A stretch of 64,000 bases of DNA, taken from the NCBI RefSeq assembly GCF_011386835.1, contig NC_088794.1, positions 67,038,506 to 67,102,505 of the forward strand, given 5' to 3'. This DNA comes from Chrysemys picta bellii (lineage: Eukaryota; Chordata; Testudines; Emydidae). Within the stretch, counting starts at the first letter, position 1, and every line of letters begins with the position of its first letter. Below the pieces are notes generated by a model. It saw nothing but the letters and a program-made list of their open reading frames with translations. It ran no database searches and was not told where the DNA came from. Shown here one piece after another: positions 24,751 through 37,159 of the stretch. The translations under genes were made by a program, and so were the position numbers.

Positions 24751-26647
24751 TGTTTAATGGCTGATATCTGAGACTTAGTGAGTTTTAAATAATTTTTTTT
24801 TAAAAGTAGTTATTAAGCTTCAGAATGGCTATCTGACTATGGCAATCTTGTTTTATTAGCTTGGGTAGGAGGAGAGAAATGCTGCACATTTTTACTGTTC
24901 TCTCTCAATTTGTTTGCTTTATTTTAACTTTGTAACTGTTATTTAGTTCACAGCATTTTGGGATACAGTTTATGTGAAATACATTATAAAAATAAAGTTG
25001 CATTATTCATTTCTCTTCTTCTTTCCCCCCTCCCCCCCATACATCCTTCAAATAAAGTTCCCTCAGAAATAGGTTTTAAATACATTTGGAACCTAGCTTG
25101 AAGCTGCCATGATGCTTTAAGAAACTGATATGAGAAAAAACATATGCACACCAAAAAACTCCAAAGATCTATAAAAATATTTATACAATATCAATAAATG
25201 GTGTCTGAATGCAACAAGGGAGGTAAGGGTAAGTTACTGCATTTGACAAAACATTAACCCTTTCATGACTTTATGCACGTGTATGTTTTCCCCCATTTGC
25301 TTAGCAAGATCCTTGGAGTTAAATATTTCTTTAAAATTTCCTGATCTAGTGATTTTTTTAAATTTTTTTTTTGTCTTTGAGATAGAAATAAATAACAAGG
25401 CATATCATTGTGATGAGTATTTCCTGTCCTTTCCAAAAAACACTTTGAGTTCTGTTGTGCCCTTGAGCACCCTGGGGTCAAAAGTAGCACTGAAACATGT
25501 GTACATAAAATGCATTGACTGTCTTTTAACCAGTCTGCATTTTTAAGCATGAAAGGTTAAATCAGTTAGGTGTCTCAGTACATTTGAGATACATAGACAC
25601 TATAACTTAGTGGTGCTTCCACACTGTTAAAGTTGCATCATGACCTCTGTCTAAAGATGGGCTTTCCTAAGTCCTCTAAAAGTCAATATGCTTAGTGCAA
25701 TTTCTTTGAAATTGGGTGTGCCTCAGGAGTTTGCAGGGTGGGATTAGCGACCCAGATTTGGAATTGTTTGAGCTGGGGTTACAGTGATATAAACCCTGGG
25801 GAAAAAATAACCGTTTTAAAAAATGCTTCTAGTGGCTTTTTGCCCAGAGATCAAATTGCTGATGTGATCCAAGTCAAAATGGTCTTAGTCTGTTGAGTTT
25901 TACCCAGATATTCCATGGCACCCAAACTGAGAATACTTTTTAGCTAAGGCACTAATGACTGGATGAATCACAGACCTGTTGATGGCTGTGAACTCACCCT
26001 GTCACTAACAAAACTAAGGATAAATTAAACATAAGCCCCCCACCTAAAACAAAAAGCCTTTGAACTGATTGTCTTGAGGCTGCTGCAATTTGTGAGTCCT
26101 AGATGGCAATTTCATTTTGGGAGGAACGTCATCAAGGTAGTTTGGGGGAAGGGGGATTAGACATGGGAGGAGGGGGTATGTGAGGAGAGGGCTTCAGGCC
26201 TGCAGTGAGGAAAGGGGGTTATAGGGAGTGGATTGGATGGTACAGGAGGTAAGAGAGGTTGAGGATCAATTGTGGGAGACATTGCACCACCAGCTCTTCT
26301 GGTGCACCCCAACACTGCATGAAAGCTATTAATAAAATGTTGGAAGAAGATTAATCAGCAAATTGAATGATTCATGGCTGACTGGAAAACGTGTACTGTA
26401 TGGCACAGAAAAAATTACAAGCTTGGACACCTGTGTTTCTCAAACATTGGGTTTCTCTCAAACATAAATCTATCAGGATTTTGGAAGAGAAATCCCTGTT
26501 TATAATTTTTCTCACTAGCCTTGCCACAAATCCCACCCTCCGACCATTGTGAAACACCGCTAGGAACGTTATTCCACTGTAACATTGTTGTCCTTCAATC
26601 CAGGCACTGCATGCGAGTCAGGTTATAGGAGATGGGGTAGTAACAGT
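24751..26647 (+). other. KIF18A intron 5, first part, unassigned
   Basis: AT-rich with a G-rich stretch at about 26130-26260. No gene or clear repeat recognised. Confidence 0.45.
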
Positions 26648-27485
26648 TGTCACAGTTCAGGGCAGCTGTACCCGTATTTCCCTTCTAAGGTCCTTCTAGG
26701 GCACGGACTCTAGGCTCCTGACTCCTCAGCCATCAGCTCTCTTGGGTATCTCTCCCTCTTGACTGACGTTTTTCCAAACTGCATAGTTCCCTGCCTGCAC
26801 TATGATACTCCAAGCAAGCCAGACTGCCTAAACAGGCCAGCATCTGCACTTTGCTTTCTCTCTGCAGGCTATGAACAGCGTAATGGTCACACAGCTCTTT
26901 ATAAGCAACCACATTTATTCTTAAGCTGAAAGCATTACAGCAAAAACATACTAAACAAGAAAAGAACCTTACACACATGTTAAAAAGGGTACCAGAGGTC
27001 ACCCCAACTTTAGGCTCTGGTAGGTGTCAGTCCTTCAATACCCACAATAGGGTTTTTCCCCATGCTTATCAGTTCGTTACTGGCTCATTCAGAACCAGAA
27101 CAACCATGAATAGTTCAGTCTTTCCTTTACAGAGCTTGGGCCTTTGATCTTGGTGTCCATGTGGTCAGCAGACAAAGGCCCCCTCTTCAGGGTATAGCTT
27201 CAATCGGCTGGGTTTTTGCATATCCTGAGTTGGGGAATTTGTATTTACTCCCCAAGATATTACCCAGGAAACGTCACACTTTTGTTCCAAATTCTAATCT
27301 TGTCTGGTATGCTCAATATATTCCTTTGAAACCCCAGGTCTCATATCTATCACATCTCCCCCTTTGAGAGGTTATGTATGATCTCAGCCCACAATACTAC
27401 ATAAACCATTCATTTTATACAATGGACCCCAAAGACAGTTAAACTTAATTCAATAAGGTGTCACAAGGATATTGCCATTGTGACA
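26648..27485 (-). mobile_element. LTR-like retroelement fragment, minus strand
   Basis: On the minus strand a purine tract AAAGGGGGAGA is followed by TGTGATAGATATGAG, near 27355, as at the boundary between a polypurine tract and a 3' LTR. About 700 bp later the block ends in CTGTGACA, so the candidate LTR runs TG...CA. It contains AATAAA (about 26916). The 130 bp before the purine tract would be internal sequence. No matching second LTR and no duplication were found, so the call is tentative. Confidence 0.4.
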
Positions 27486-27598
27486 GATATGGCAATTTTC
27501 TGCCATAACATTTTGTATATGAAGAAATGAAGACTTAAGGGGGACGAGTTCCCTGCTTGTAGTGGGGAGGCTTGGGTACAATAGTGGGGAGGTCTGAT

Positions 27599-28671
27599 GG
27601 TGCTGCCAGCTGAGGTCACTCAATTAGGGTGAACTGCAAACAGAACGGGGCAGACAAACCCCAAACGCTGGTGGATATTCCAATATTTAGATTTATCAAG
27701 CCAGCACACAAAACAACTTCTATATTACCATATACCATTACTCAGAAGTCCAAACAACACAATTCCCTTAAAGTACCCAGCCTCCGGCCTCCGTTCACAC
27801 ACACCTGTCCGATATGATGATTACTGAAAATCTTATCTCATCACATAAAAGAAAAGGTTCTTCCAATCCCAAAAGATCAGCAACTTACCCGGGTTCAATT
27901 ATAACTTAGATCTTACCCAAAATACACGCTTATAGCCAATTCTTATTAACTAAACTAAAATTTATTTTTAAAAAAAAGAGAGAGTGAGTGTGTTGGTTAA
28001 AAGATCAATATACATACAGACTTGAATTCAATTCTTGAGGTTCAGATACATAGCAGAGGTGAGCTTGTAGTTGCCAAAAGTCCTTTTAGATATAGTCCAT
28101 AGGTTATAGTTCAATGTCCATATTCAGGGTGGCTCCAGTCAATGACTGGGGATCTCCATTCTTGTGGCTTAAGGGTTTCCCCCTCTTGAAACCCAAAGCA
28201 GATCTGAGATGCAGAAGGATCGTGTCCCAAGGTTTTTATATATTTTCAGCAGCCTTTTGGCCTGAGAAAACAATAGACTTAACTTTCCTTCTTTTAAACA
28301 TCAAGGCAATTAGCACAGGATAATTTATCCATTAAACAGTTTAGATACAGGTTACCACAACCTTCAAAGAGACATATAGACAATAATACTATTTCACTCA
28401 AGTATCTTCATAAATGTTAATATTTCCTTTTTGATCTTTGAATTAAAGCTATAGCAATAGACATGACTTGTTTGCTTACATCACAAGGCCTGACCAAACA
28501 CCTACCCTTCTATCTCTAACAATGCATACTTGCATTTCAAAGTTCTATCCATTTACATATCTCCCTAACCTGTCTTTAAAGTTTGGCCATGTCAGGTCAG
28601 TCTGTGAGTTAATTAACTCTTTCTGGCCCTGTCACCTTCCAATGAAATATTATATTACACTTCTAACATCA
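27599..28671 (-). mobile_element. second LTR-like segment, minus strand
   Basis: Read on minus, the block starts TGTGATGTTAGAAGTG. It has a TATA-like ATATATAAAAACC at about 28235 and AATAAA at about 27962, in the order expected for U3, R and U5. Its base composition is even and it has no long coding frame. The left boundary is uncertain and no duplication was found. It may be a solo LTR, but other retroelement origins are possible. Confidence 0.4.
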
Positions 28672-28689
28672 CAGGAGGGGACCCGGTTG

Positions 28690-29814
28690 GAGGGGGGAGA
28701 TGCACTGAATAGGTCAGGGGCTTGGTTGTAGAGTTGTGCCAAAGATCTGATGGGGCTCAGCTGCTGTGTGTGGATTGTTTTTCTTTTTCTTTGGGGGCGA
28801 AGGGGGCTGGCCTAGTGTGCTCCTTAGGGGTAGGGGGGAAATGATCTGTACAACTGCCTAAATGATTACTAATTCCTACCAATAACATATCTTTTCCTCT
28901 TTAAAAAAAAAAAACCCTAGGAAATTCTAGGGCAAAAAATACTTTAATGCAGAGTTACAGTTGCTTGATGGTATGTCATCCCTTTGCAGAACTGAGTTGA
29001 GCAAAACTCATCTGAAAACCAGCAAATGCATGAGCAACTTTAACTTTACCCTCTTTCATCAGTGCCCCAACACACCCCATTAATATGCACATCTTTATTC
29101 TGCTAACTCCACAGTTGCTGAAATGTACAAGCCCTTTACCTCCTTTTTATAGTCCATTTACTCTCAGCTATAGGATTACATATAACATTATTAAAGGACA
29201 AAAAAGAAAGAAAGAAAAGTTGCCTATGTCACCTTCCCTCTACTCTCTACAAGCAGTGCCTCAATATGCGCACAGCGTATACTCATAGATGTGTGAGCGT
29301 ATTCCCACATTAGCTGGAGCAGAAGGAAAGTGGCATGGACAATCATTTCCTTTTTGTCCTTTAATAGCATTAGATGGAATCATGTGGGGGTCAAGCTCAA
29401 AGTCTCGTCTCTTTCACCTACAGAAGTTGGTTCAATAAAAAAAAATTACTTCACCTACATCTTTCTGAAAAATCTTTAGCAATTTGATGATAGTTTCGCA
29501 GTAATATGGTCAGTTTAAAATTCACTAAAAGGAAATTAAATAAAACAAATAGCCTTAACCTTAAGCTGCATGCTAGTGCTTTGGCTACCTCAAACAGAAA
29601 TTTATGAATCTTGGAATTCCCCTTCTTTGTTTAGCAATGAAAATTTTGTGTTTGCTATACAAACAAGGGAAATTTCCAGATTTAGAAGTTTCTTGAGATA
29701 AGCTGCCATAGTAGTTCTCCAGTCCAGTTATCCATCTCTTGAGCTGGCTAGCTGGAATGCAGCTGCTGCAACTGAACTCAGTGAGTACAGTGACTAGAGT
29801 CAAACTATTTCAGC
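28690..29814 (+). other. KIF18A intron 5, unassigned
   Basis: AT-rich, with a GA-rich stretch at about 29204-29220. No gene recognised. Confidence 0.45.
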
Positions 29815-31415
29815 GTGAGCAAAAGTGGAAGACCCATTGACCGAATTCATAGCTATTTTGAGAAAATTCATGAAGATAGTAAAGAATCTTGGATGCAAAA
29901 ATCACAAAGAAGGGGGTGGAAAGACCATATGAAGAACCACTTTGCAAAATGCAGTTGAAAGAACAGACACCAGAACCACTGACTTTGGATAACCAGATAC
30001 AAATATTAGACTCTGCATCAGGATGAAGGTATTGATGATACTGCATTGCCACTGCTAAGTACATCAAAATAAAGTTGGCCAAAGACAATAAGGAGGAAGT
30101 ATCCTGGTTTTTCAACCACACCTGGATATCTTGTAATAACTCCAGAAGTGAAACAAAAAATAGACTAGAAAATTGCAGAATATTTTTATGCCTGTAATAT
30201 TCCCTTTTTTGTTGTTGAGAATCCAACTTTCAATCAATAATCAGCTGACAAAAGCTGGGCTACAAAACACCCAGTTGAAAGAAGGATAGCAGGTGAACTG
30301 TTAGATGCAGTCACTGATGGTTTGCATGATGTGGGAAAGCATAACATTAATACCAAATGGCTGGAGTAATGTGTACAATGACCCAGTGACAAGTAACTGT
30401 GTGCACATAAGGAAAACCATGGTGTGTGTCAGCGGTTGATCCTGGAAGCAATAACGAGACTAGAAAGTACTGTGCTATGCTGGCAAGAGAAGCCAAGGCA
30501 TTATCAAATGAACTGTACAATTGTGTTTTTAAGAACTACTTGACAGACAATTTGAAAAAGGTGCAAAGTATGAGAAGTGATTTGAAACAAGATGACAACA
30601 CTTTGGTTACGAATGGCTGTGCATCACATTGGCTAAATCTACTTGGACAAGACCTTATACCAAGTCCTTTGAACAGTGTTGTAGATTTACAAAAGTATTC
30701 ACCATGTCCCTGGAGCTTGGTTCAAAGAATTCCAAGCTTCTGTAAAACCTCTATTCCTGGTGACACACTATGGAACAGTCAAATAACTTGCCTAGAAACA
30801 TATGTTAAAAATCAGCCGCATAATCTCAGGATTGCAAGTGATCATTAGGCAGAACTTGAAGATAGAGTGCTCAGTATAATTCATAACCAAGGAATTTACC
30901 TAGAAGCAAAGAACTTGATCAGTCAGGTGAAACAGTTGCTGTGGCACTTGATGCACTCCATAGGGATAAATCAGCTATTTCTGTTGTGTACAAAGTATAA
31001 TTGGAGCTATTAATGAAGTGCTTGCACCACACAAGAGAGAAGTGCCTCATAAAATCTCTTTTGTAATTACTCCATGTTGACCAACCTCCTTCATCCAAAA
31101 TATGAAGGAAAGAGACTGTCAGCTGAACAAGAAGAAATTTCAAGGCAGTGGCTACTCAGCAAAAATCCTGATTTTTTTTTTTTATGTACATATTTACTAG
31201 CATTTAAAGTAAAAGAATCTCTGTATCCAAAATCAGTGTTTTCATCTGCCCTTAAAGAAAAAGTTTACCCTATAACATGGGAAAAATATGAAGAATGTGA
31301 ATATTCTGACATTATAGAACAGGTGTTGCAGTTGCATCAGTGTTTGGCAAGCATAGAACGAATCTTTTTAAACTTTGGATACATCCATTCGGAACTGAGG
31401 CATAGGCTCATCATG
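29815..31415 (+). pseudogene. hAT-family transposase, degraded
   Basis: The open stretch 30426-30848 contains TLVTNGCASHWLNLLGQDL, SIPGDTLWNSQ and CLETYVKNQP, typical of the middle of hAT transposases. After stops, 31074-31412 gives LLHPKYEGKRLSAEQEE and, at its end, ASIERIFLNFGYIHSELRHR, which fits the hAT C-terminal dimerisation signature (ER.FS..G.I.S..R.RL). Upstream 29.8-30.4 kb is probably the more eroded N-terminal part. Several stops and shifts show that it is dead. No terminal repeats were found. The sequence changes character right after 31420. Confidence 0.7.
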
Positions 31416-31420
31416 TGTCC

Positions 31421-32215
31421 ATATGATGGGGTGTACCAGGCCCTTTGAGGCCCCCTAGAAGGCCATGCTGTCCTACCACACACTGCCCCAGAAAAAAGGC
31501 AGTAGAGTGGGGTCCTCTAAGCAGCCTAGAGAAGCTTCAGGGGAGGAAGCCAATCAGAGCCTACAAGGCTCATGTAAAAGGAATTGCAGGGTCTGGATAG
31601 CTCAGTTGCTGGCTGGAGCCAGAGGAGGAAGGGTGTTCCTGTCTGTCTGAGGAAGCTGCAGCAGCTGGACAGAGCAGTCACTAGCTGGGACCAGAAGGAG
31701 TGGGAGACTGGGGAGAAACCCTGTATAAGCAGGGGTAGAAGCTGTCTAGGCACAGAGGCCTGGGTGAGAGAGAACCCTGATGAGAAGGGCCAGAGACTTA
31801 TTAGCTCACCAGGTGAAGGGACACGTGAGAGAGGAACCCTGAGAGAACAGGACAGAAATTGTTACAGACTCTCTAAGCAAAGAAGCCTGGGAGAGAGACT
31901 GCTTAAACATGGAACAGGCTGAGGACCCGAGAAGCTGGTGGGACAAAGTGGGAAGCAGCTCAAAGAATATAGCAATCGACAATAGTGACGGAAACAGCAG
32001 GTGGCTACAACTAGCAATAGGATCCCTGACTTGGGACCCAGAGTAGTGGGTAGGTCTGGGTCCCCCCACCGGCCACAGACAGTGTGGCCAAGGGCCGAGA
32101 AGGCAAAACGTTTTGTTTGGAGCCCAAGAAGGGCCCAGAGATGGGATTGATGACTTTGGAGAGGGGGCCAACCTTTCATTGAACTATTACCCCGGAAGGG
32201 GTTTGTTTGCAGTCT
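31421..32215. repeat. unclassified GC-richer interspersed segment
   Basis: It begins around GATGGGGTGTACCAGGCC and has purine-rich repeats of the 'gagagaaccctga' and 'gagaggaaccctgag' type with a TATAAGCAGG motif at about 31723. It may be an LTR or another repeat inserted at the 3' end of the hAT copy. No boundaries or duplication could be defined. Confidence 0.35.
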
Positions 32216-34300
32216 GTTTCACGTGACAGCTGCATACTGAAAACCCATCTGAAAGAGAAACTACTGTCAAAGGATACCGAAAAACAAAGAGTGCAGCATG
32301 CATCTGGCCAGCAGGAAGCACTCACGAGTGGCCACACCTTTATAATCCGACAACATCAAAGTTGGTCTTCTGCTACAGAATTCTGCAGGGCCAAGTGGAT
32401 CTGGATTGGCAGTCTGCAACTCTGCATGTTTCTGATTGCTTAGTAGCCTACAATTCTGCATTATTGTCATTCTCATATAATCAAATGTTTTCAACGTGAC
32501 ATGTATTACTTCCTTGAGGAAAAACTAACCAAAATATTTACTAAACATTCCAATGTTCAGTATTATCATTACATATATTAGTATTACACCCACTGCAGTT
32601 TTACTTTTTATTTGTACAAACTTAAATTAATCTCTGAATCTACTGCCACAATTTGAATATGTAAATAAAACTAAGTATTATGTGCTGTGCATTAATAAGT
32701 TTTTAAAATAGGAAATGCCTTAAACTGTAACTGACTTTTTTTCCTGGGGCAGTAAAAACATGATTTTACCTGGTAGAAACCACACCTGGTAAATACCATG
32801 CTATCTCTGCAAAGATGATATCACCAAATTATTATTATCCAGTCAAAGTTTCTTCCATATTCATTGCAACTTCTCTCATCCAATTAGTCCTTGTAAATGA
32901 GCTAGATCTTGAACGTTTGCTTGGGTTTACCTTGTCTTTTTTAGATCTATGTTGACCAAAATATTTAGTTGGCTTTCCCCTAAAAAATTCTGTTTTCTTT
33001 TTCATTGCATAAACTTGTTCAAGAACCAAGATGCATTCTGTCAACAAAAGCAATCTTCTACCTTATTTCTTATTTGTCTGTATATTATGTACAGGATTAT
33101 TTAGACTAGAGCTGGGTTTAAAAAAAAAAATTTTTTTTTTCCAAATAGTAATTTCACTGAGAGATGTATTTGGGAGTGGAGTACCAAAACATATTTGGTC
33201 TGACCCAAATTTCCAAATAAAGTTCTCAGATGCATGTTTGTCAACCAGAGGCAGGGGATCCAACACAACCAACTGCAAAGAGTGGCTCACTAAAAGTCTG
33301 ACTGTTATAAGTATTTTTCTCAGACATCCGAGCACCCTTGTCTATATCTAGACTTTGGCCCTCAGGAAAGTGCACAGTGTTCAGGAGTTTTGTATACACA
33401 AAGAATACTTTACTTCTGTCTCGCTGCAGAGGTGCCAGAGGACAAGTTCTTCACTAGTGAACTCGGGTAACATCTTTCACCACCTGACCTTTTGGCTGGC
33501 TGTGGTGGTACTGCCCACACTTCAACACTATGGACACCCGAGCCACAACATATAAGATGCTTTACTGAGAGACTCAATGGAAATGTGTGCCTGTCACAGT
33601 TCCTTTCTTTCCTCCCTTACCATAATAATAGTTTCAGCTGGTGGACTGGAGTGCTCACCTAGATCTCCATCCTCCACAAGTTTTATGAACTCTGAAGGAA
33701 ACAAGATGTCACGTCATGATACTGAAGTTAAGTGTTATTTGTCTGGCTTGCAAGGTTTCTCACTCTGGTCAAATCTTCCAAACCTGTCCAAATTCTGATG
33801 GGCAAGATTAGGGCCATATATTCACCAACTATTAAAGGATGGTTTGATCTAGCCAGATGCATCTAAGTTTTTCTGCTCTGGAAGTATAGCCTCCACAAAT
33901 GACTCATCTCCCATGGAAAGATGTCTTGGTAGTCCTTTTTAGTATAGATTATAATCAACATCACAAATGGGTTATAAAATCTGTGTTGCATCACCTGTTC
34001 TACAAGTGAAGTGAATCACAGTTAGGTCTCTTTCCATTAATTGATGATGCCCATTGAGTCCAGTTCTTCTCCAGGGTTAAGGAAGGCCCGATATCACTGA
34101 CTGTCTTTCTCTGGACTTAGGTCAGGAATTCCTCTGTGAATGCCCTCTGATATTGTTGATTCAGGAAGTTTTTCTGAGTGTGAATTGGTATGTATCCAAG
34201 ATGCTGTCAATAGCCTGGCATGACAGTTTTGTCCCGACACCCAGTGTTTGGCATTGGAAATACAAGACCTGTCTTCCAGTTTACTGGATCTCAAGGTTTA
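32216..34300 (-). pseudogene. possible processed pseudogene, parent not recognised
   Basis: On minus, short open blocks follow one another in various frames between 34.3 and 32.8 kb. The best is 33053-32835, which includes YAMKKKTEFFRGKPTKYFGQ, a Lys/Ser/Arg-rich run and TRTNWMREVAMNMEETLTG before a stop. AT-rich sequence with an AATAAA at about 32619 follows, as a 3' UTR would. The peptide does not look like a transposon protein. No introns are apparent, but I could not name the parent gene, and the block could also be decayed non-coding DNA. A second minus block at 34294-34094 has similar composition. Confidence 0.3.
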
Positions 34301-34376
34301 CTGGATCTGAAGTGTTCCACCCATGTCAGAAGTTTATTGGATCTGCAACTAGAATCTTGGATTGCTGGAACAGTTA

Positions 34377-34628
34377 GGGCAGGTCTACATTTAAAAAGCT
34401 GCAGTGGCGCAACTGCACCACTGTCACATTTTAGTGAAGATGTTCCTACGCTGACTGGCATAGTTAATCCACCTTCCTGAAAGATGGTAGCTGTGTTTAC
34501 TCCTGTTGACATAGTGCTGTATACACTGGAGTTTAGGTTGGTATAACTACATTGCTCAGGGGTGTGGATTTTTCACACTGCTGAGCAACCTGGTTATACA
34601 AATGTAAGTTTGTGGTGTGGACCTGGCT
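34377..34628. mobile_element. Harbinger-like MITE
   Basis: The left end is GGGCAGGTCTACAT and the right end, reverse complemented, is AGCCAGGTCCACACC. Both sides carry TTA (34374-34376 and 34629-34631). The interior has small palindromes ('gctgcagtggcgcaactgcacc') and no coding capacity. Confidence 0.65.
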
Positions 34629-35755
34629 TTAGTTGAGGATATTCTGCTTGAGCAACCGGAAGAGAGAATTTGAGCAGTTCAAAGGGGAGTGAATTGGTGA
34701 CCGTCATTCTTATTACCCTTGGAACAATGTTAAAATTCTTTAACTTCTAGTTGGATGTCATTTGGCTGCTATTCAAATTTTCCACCTTCCTAGGTGTGTG
34801 CATGGACATGTGCACAATTGTCAGAGATTTTTGCCTTAGCAGTACCCATAGGGTTGGGTGTAGCACCCTCTTGAGTGCTGTAGCTCCCTCTTGGTATACT
34901 AGGCGCTGCCAACCCTATGCCCTCTCAGTTCCTTCTTACCACCTGTGAAGGACGGAGTGCCTTGTCTTGCATTGCGGTCTGACCCCCTAGTCCAGCCAGG
35001 AACCCGACTCATGGGAGTGGCAATGGGTCCCGGCCCCTAGTAGGGTCATGTGCCCAAAGCGGGCCCGGCAGCCAAAGAGCAAGTAGGCTGACCGCCAGTG
35101 TAGATGCCGAGCCAGGTGACAGACCCGGCCAAGGCCCCGGCATCTACGGGCAAGCCGGTTATGGGACTATCCCCTAAAGCAGCGGAGTGTCCCAGACCCA
35201 GGCACCGCACCCCCGATCCCCAATTAGAAGACACAGGTTCCTGATGCCATGGTCTTGTCTGCAAGGCACAGGACACTTGAGTCGTGATGTTGATCCCCAT
35301 ACTTATAGTATCGTCAGACCTCCTGCCAGAGTTCTCCACAGCACAGATCACCATCACCTAAGCGTCAATTTCCTCCCTGGTGCGGGATCATTCCAGTCTC
35401 CGCACCATTCTCCAGCCCCCTGGTACCTCTCTCTTCGGGCAGGCACCAGTCCTCACCCTCTCCTTACTTTTTGCCAACGAGGGCCAGTTGGCAGACTCAG
35501 GCATTTACGGCTCCGCCCTGGTCACTGGAAGGAGAGTGATCTGAGCCTGAAGAGGAATTTAGCCCCTGGCCTATAAAAGGCAAATCACCACAGGCCCGCG
35601 AGACCGGCGTGACTCCTGCAGCATGGAGGCAGGGGCCATGGCCCACTCAGTGGCAGTACTGGAACCCATAGGGTGTACCTGTTGTGCCGGTCCCGTACTC
35701 CCACCATTCCTACCAGGCCACATTGGACAAGCTGCCCCCAGCATAGCCGGCACCC

Positions 35756-37085
35756 ATGTCGGATCATGGTGCTGAATCCAGTACGGGAGCAACACAGTGG
35801 GTGCCCAAGGAGCTGTCTCCGGATGAGCACAGGGAAGCCGCCCCTCCCTCTGCTGTGCAGTCATCTTCATCTCTGGATGAAGCAGTAGCGGGCCCCTCGC
35901 AAACGAGCAGCCCACGTCCCTTCTCCCACCCACTCGACGACTTCAAGGAGCACCAGGCCCTTCTCAAAAGGGTGGCTGCCAACCTAAACTTGGAAGCTGA
36001 GGAGTCCCACGACCTCTTTAATGTTATGCCCTCCTACACCCCAGCCCAAGTCTCATTGCCTGTCCACCCAGAGATCCCTAAAATTGCCAAGGGGGGAGGG
36101 ATAGCTCAGTGGTTTGAGCATTGGCCTGCTAAACCCAGGGTGGTTGTGAGTTCAATCCTTGAGGGGGCCACTTAGGGATCTGGGGCAAAATCAGTACTTG
36201 GTCCTGCTAGTGAAGGCAGGGGGCTGGACTAGATGACCTTTCAAGGTCCCTTCCGGTTCTAGGAGATGGGATATCTCCATTAATTATATATTATTTATAT
36301 TATTATAAGTCTATGTGGCAGACCCCCTCTTCCATTCCACCTATCTCCAAGAAGGCAGAAAAGAAGTACTATGTCCCCGCAAAGCGATCAGAGTATCTGT
36401 ACACCCAGCATCCAGCGGGATCCCTGGTTGTGTCCGCCGTCAACGAAAGGGCCAGGCAAGTGGCACAGCTAAAAATAAAGACACCAAGGGGCTGGACTTG
36501 TTTGGCAGGGAAGTTATTTGGATAGCCAGCCTGTCTATCCATCAGGCCCTGCTAGGCAGATGTAACTTCAACTTGTGAGACTCCATCAGCAAGTTCAAGG
36601 AGGGCCTCCCACATGACCAAGTCCAGGAGTTTGCCACCTTGGTGGACGAGGGCAAAGCGGTGACAAGAGGTGCCCTGCAGATGGCCTGGTCCGCTACAGA
36701 CTCGGCGGCCAGGGTAGTCATCTCCACGGTGGTCATGAGGTGCAACTCCTGGATACAATCCTCTGGGCTGTCCCAGGAGATGCAGACTACTCTTCAGGAC
36801 CTTCCGTTTGAGGGAGCAGGGCTCTTTTCGGAGCTGACCGACTCACAGCTCCTCGGCCTTAAAGACTCCCGTGCCACCCTTTGTTCCTTGGGCCTTCACA
36901 CCACGCAGCAGGCTAGAAAGCCATTCCGTCCGCCTCCGTCGAGGTCCTGGGGTGTCCCCTGGGCCAGCTCCTACAGAAAGAAGGACAGAGACAAAGGATT
37001 TAAACAGAGTCCCCCTTCATTTTCCCCTTCCTCCACCCAGCCTGGTTCTTCCAGAGGCCAAGGAGGCCAGAAGCAGGCATTTTGA
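35756..37085 (+). pseudogene. DIRS gag-like region, interrupted by a SINE
   Basis: The region has blocks in shifting frames. 35756-36090 has a Ser/Pro-rich segment, then ALLKRVAANLNLEAEESHDL. After the SINE, 36313-36525 continues with PSSIPPISKKAEKKYYVP. 36639-37085 has DSAARVVISTVVMRCNSW, LQDLPFEGAGLFSELTDSQL and a basic C-terminus. The same order appears at 51.2-52.1 kb in the other DIRS copy. Stops and the SINE make it non-functional. Confidence 0.65.
36092..36310 (+). mobile_element. tRNA-derived SINE of the turtle Cry I type
   Basis: The head is tRNA-like: GGGGGAGGGATAGCTCAGTG with the A box TAGCTCAGTGG (36102-36112), and the B box GAGTTCAATCC (36148-36158). A conserved body follows ('gctggactagatgacctttc') and an AT-rich tail. 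This matches the tRNA(Lys)-derived SINE described from hidden-necked turtles. Its tail resembles CR1 3' ends, in line with mobilisation by CR1. It is inserted in the gag-like region of a DIRS element, so it is younger than that copy. A target duplication is not evident. Confidence 0.85.
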
Positions 37086-37159
37086 GGATGCACCCAAGGA
37101 CGGCGCCCCAGACACTTCCCAGGATCCATACCCCTGCTCTTTCCTCAACCCCTTGCACC

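Noticed and set aside
36100..36175. A functional tRNA gene
   Set aside because: It has A and B boxes, but the body and AT-rich tail that follow identify it as a SINE.
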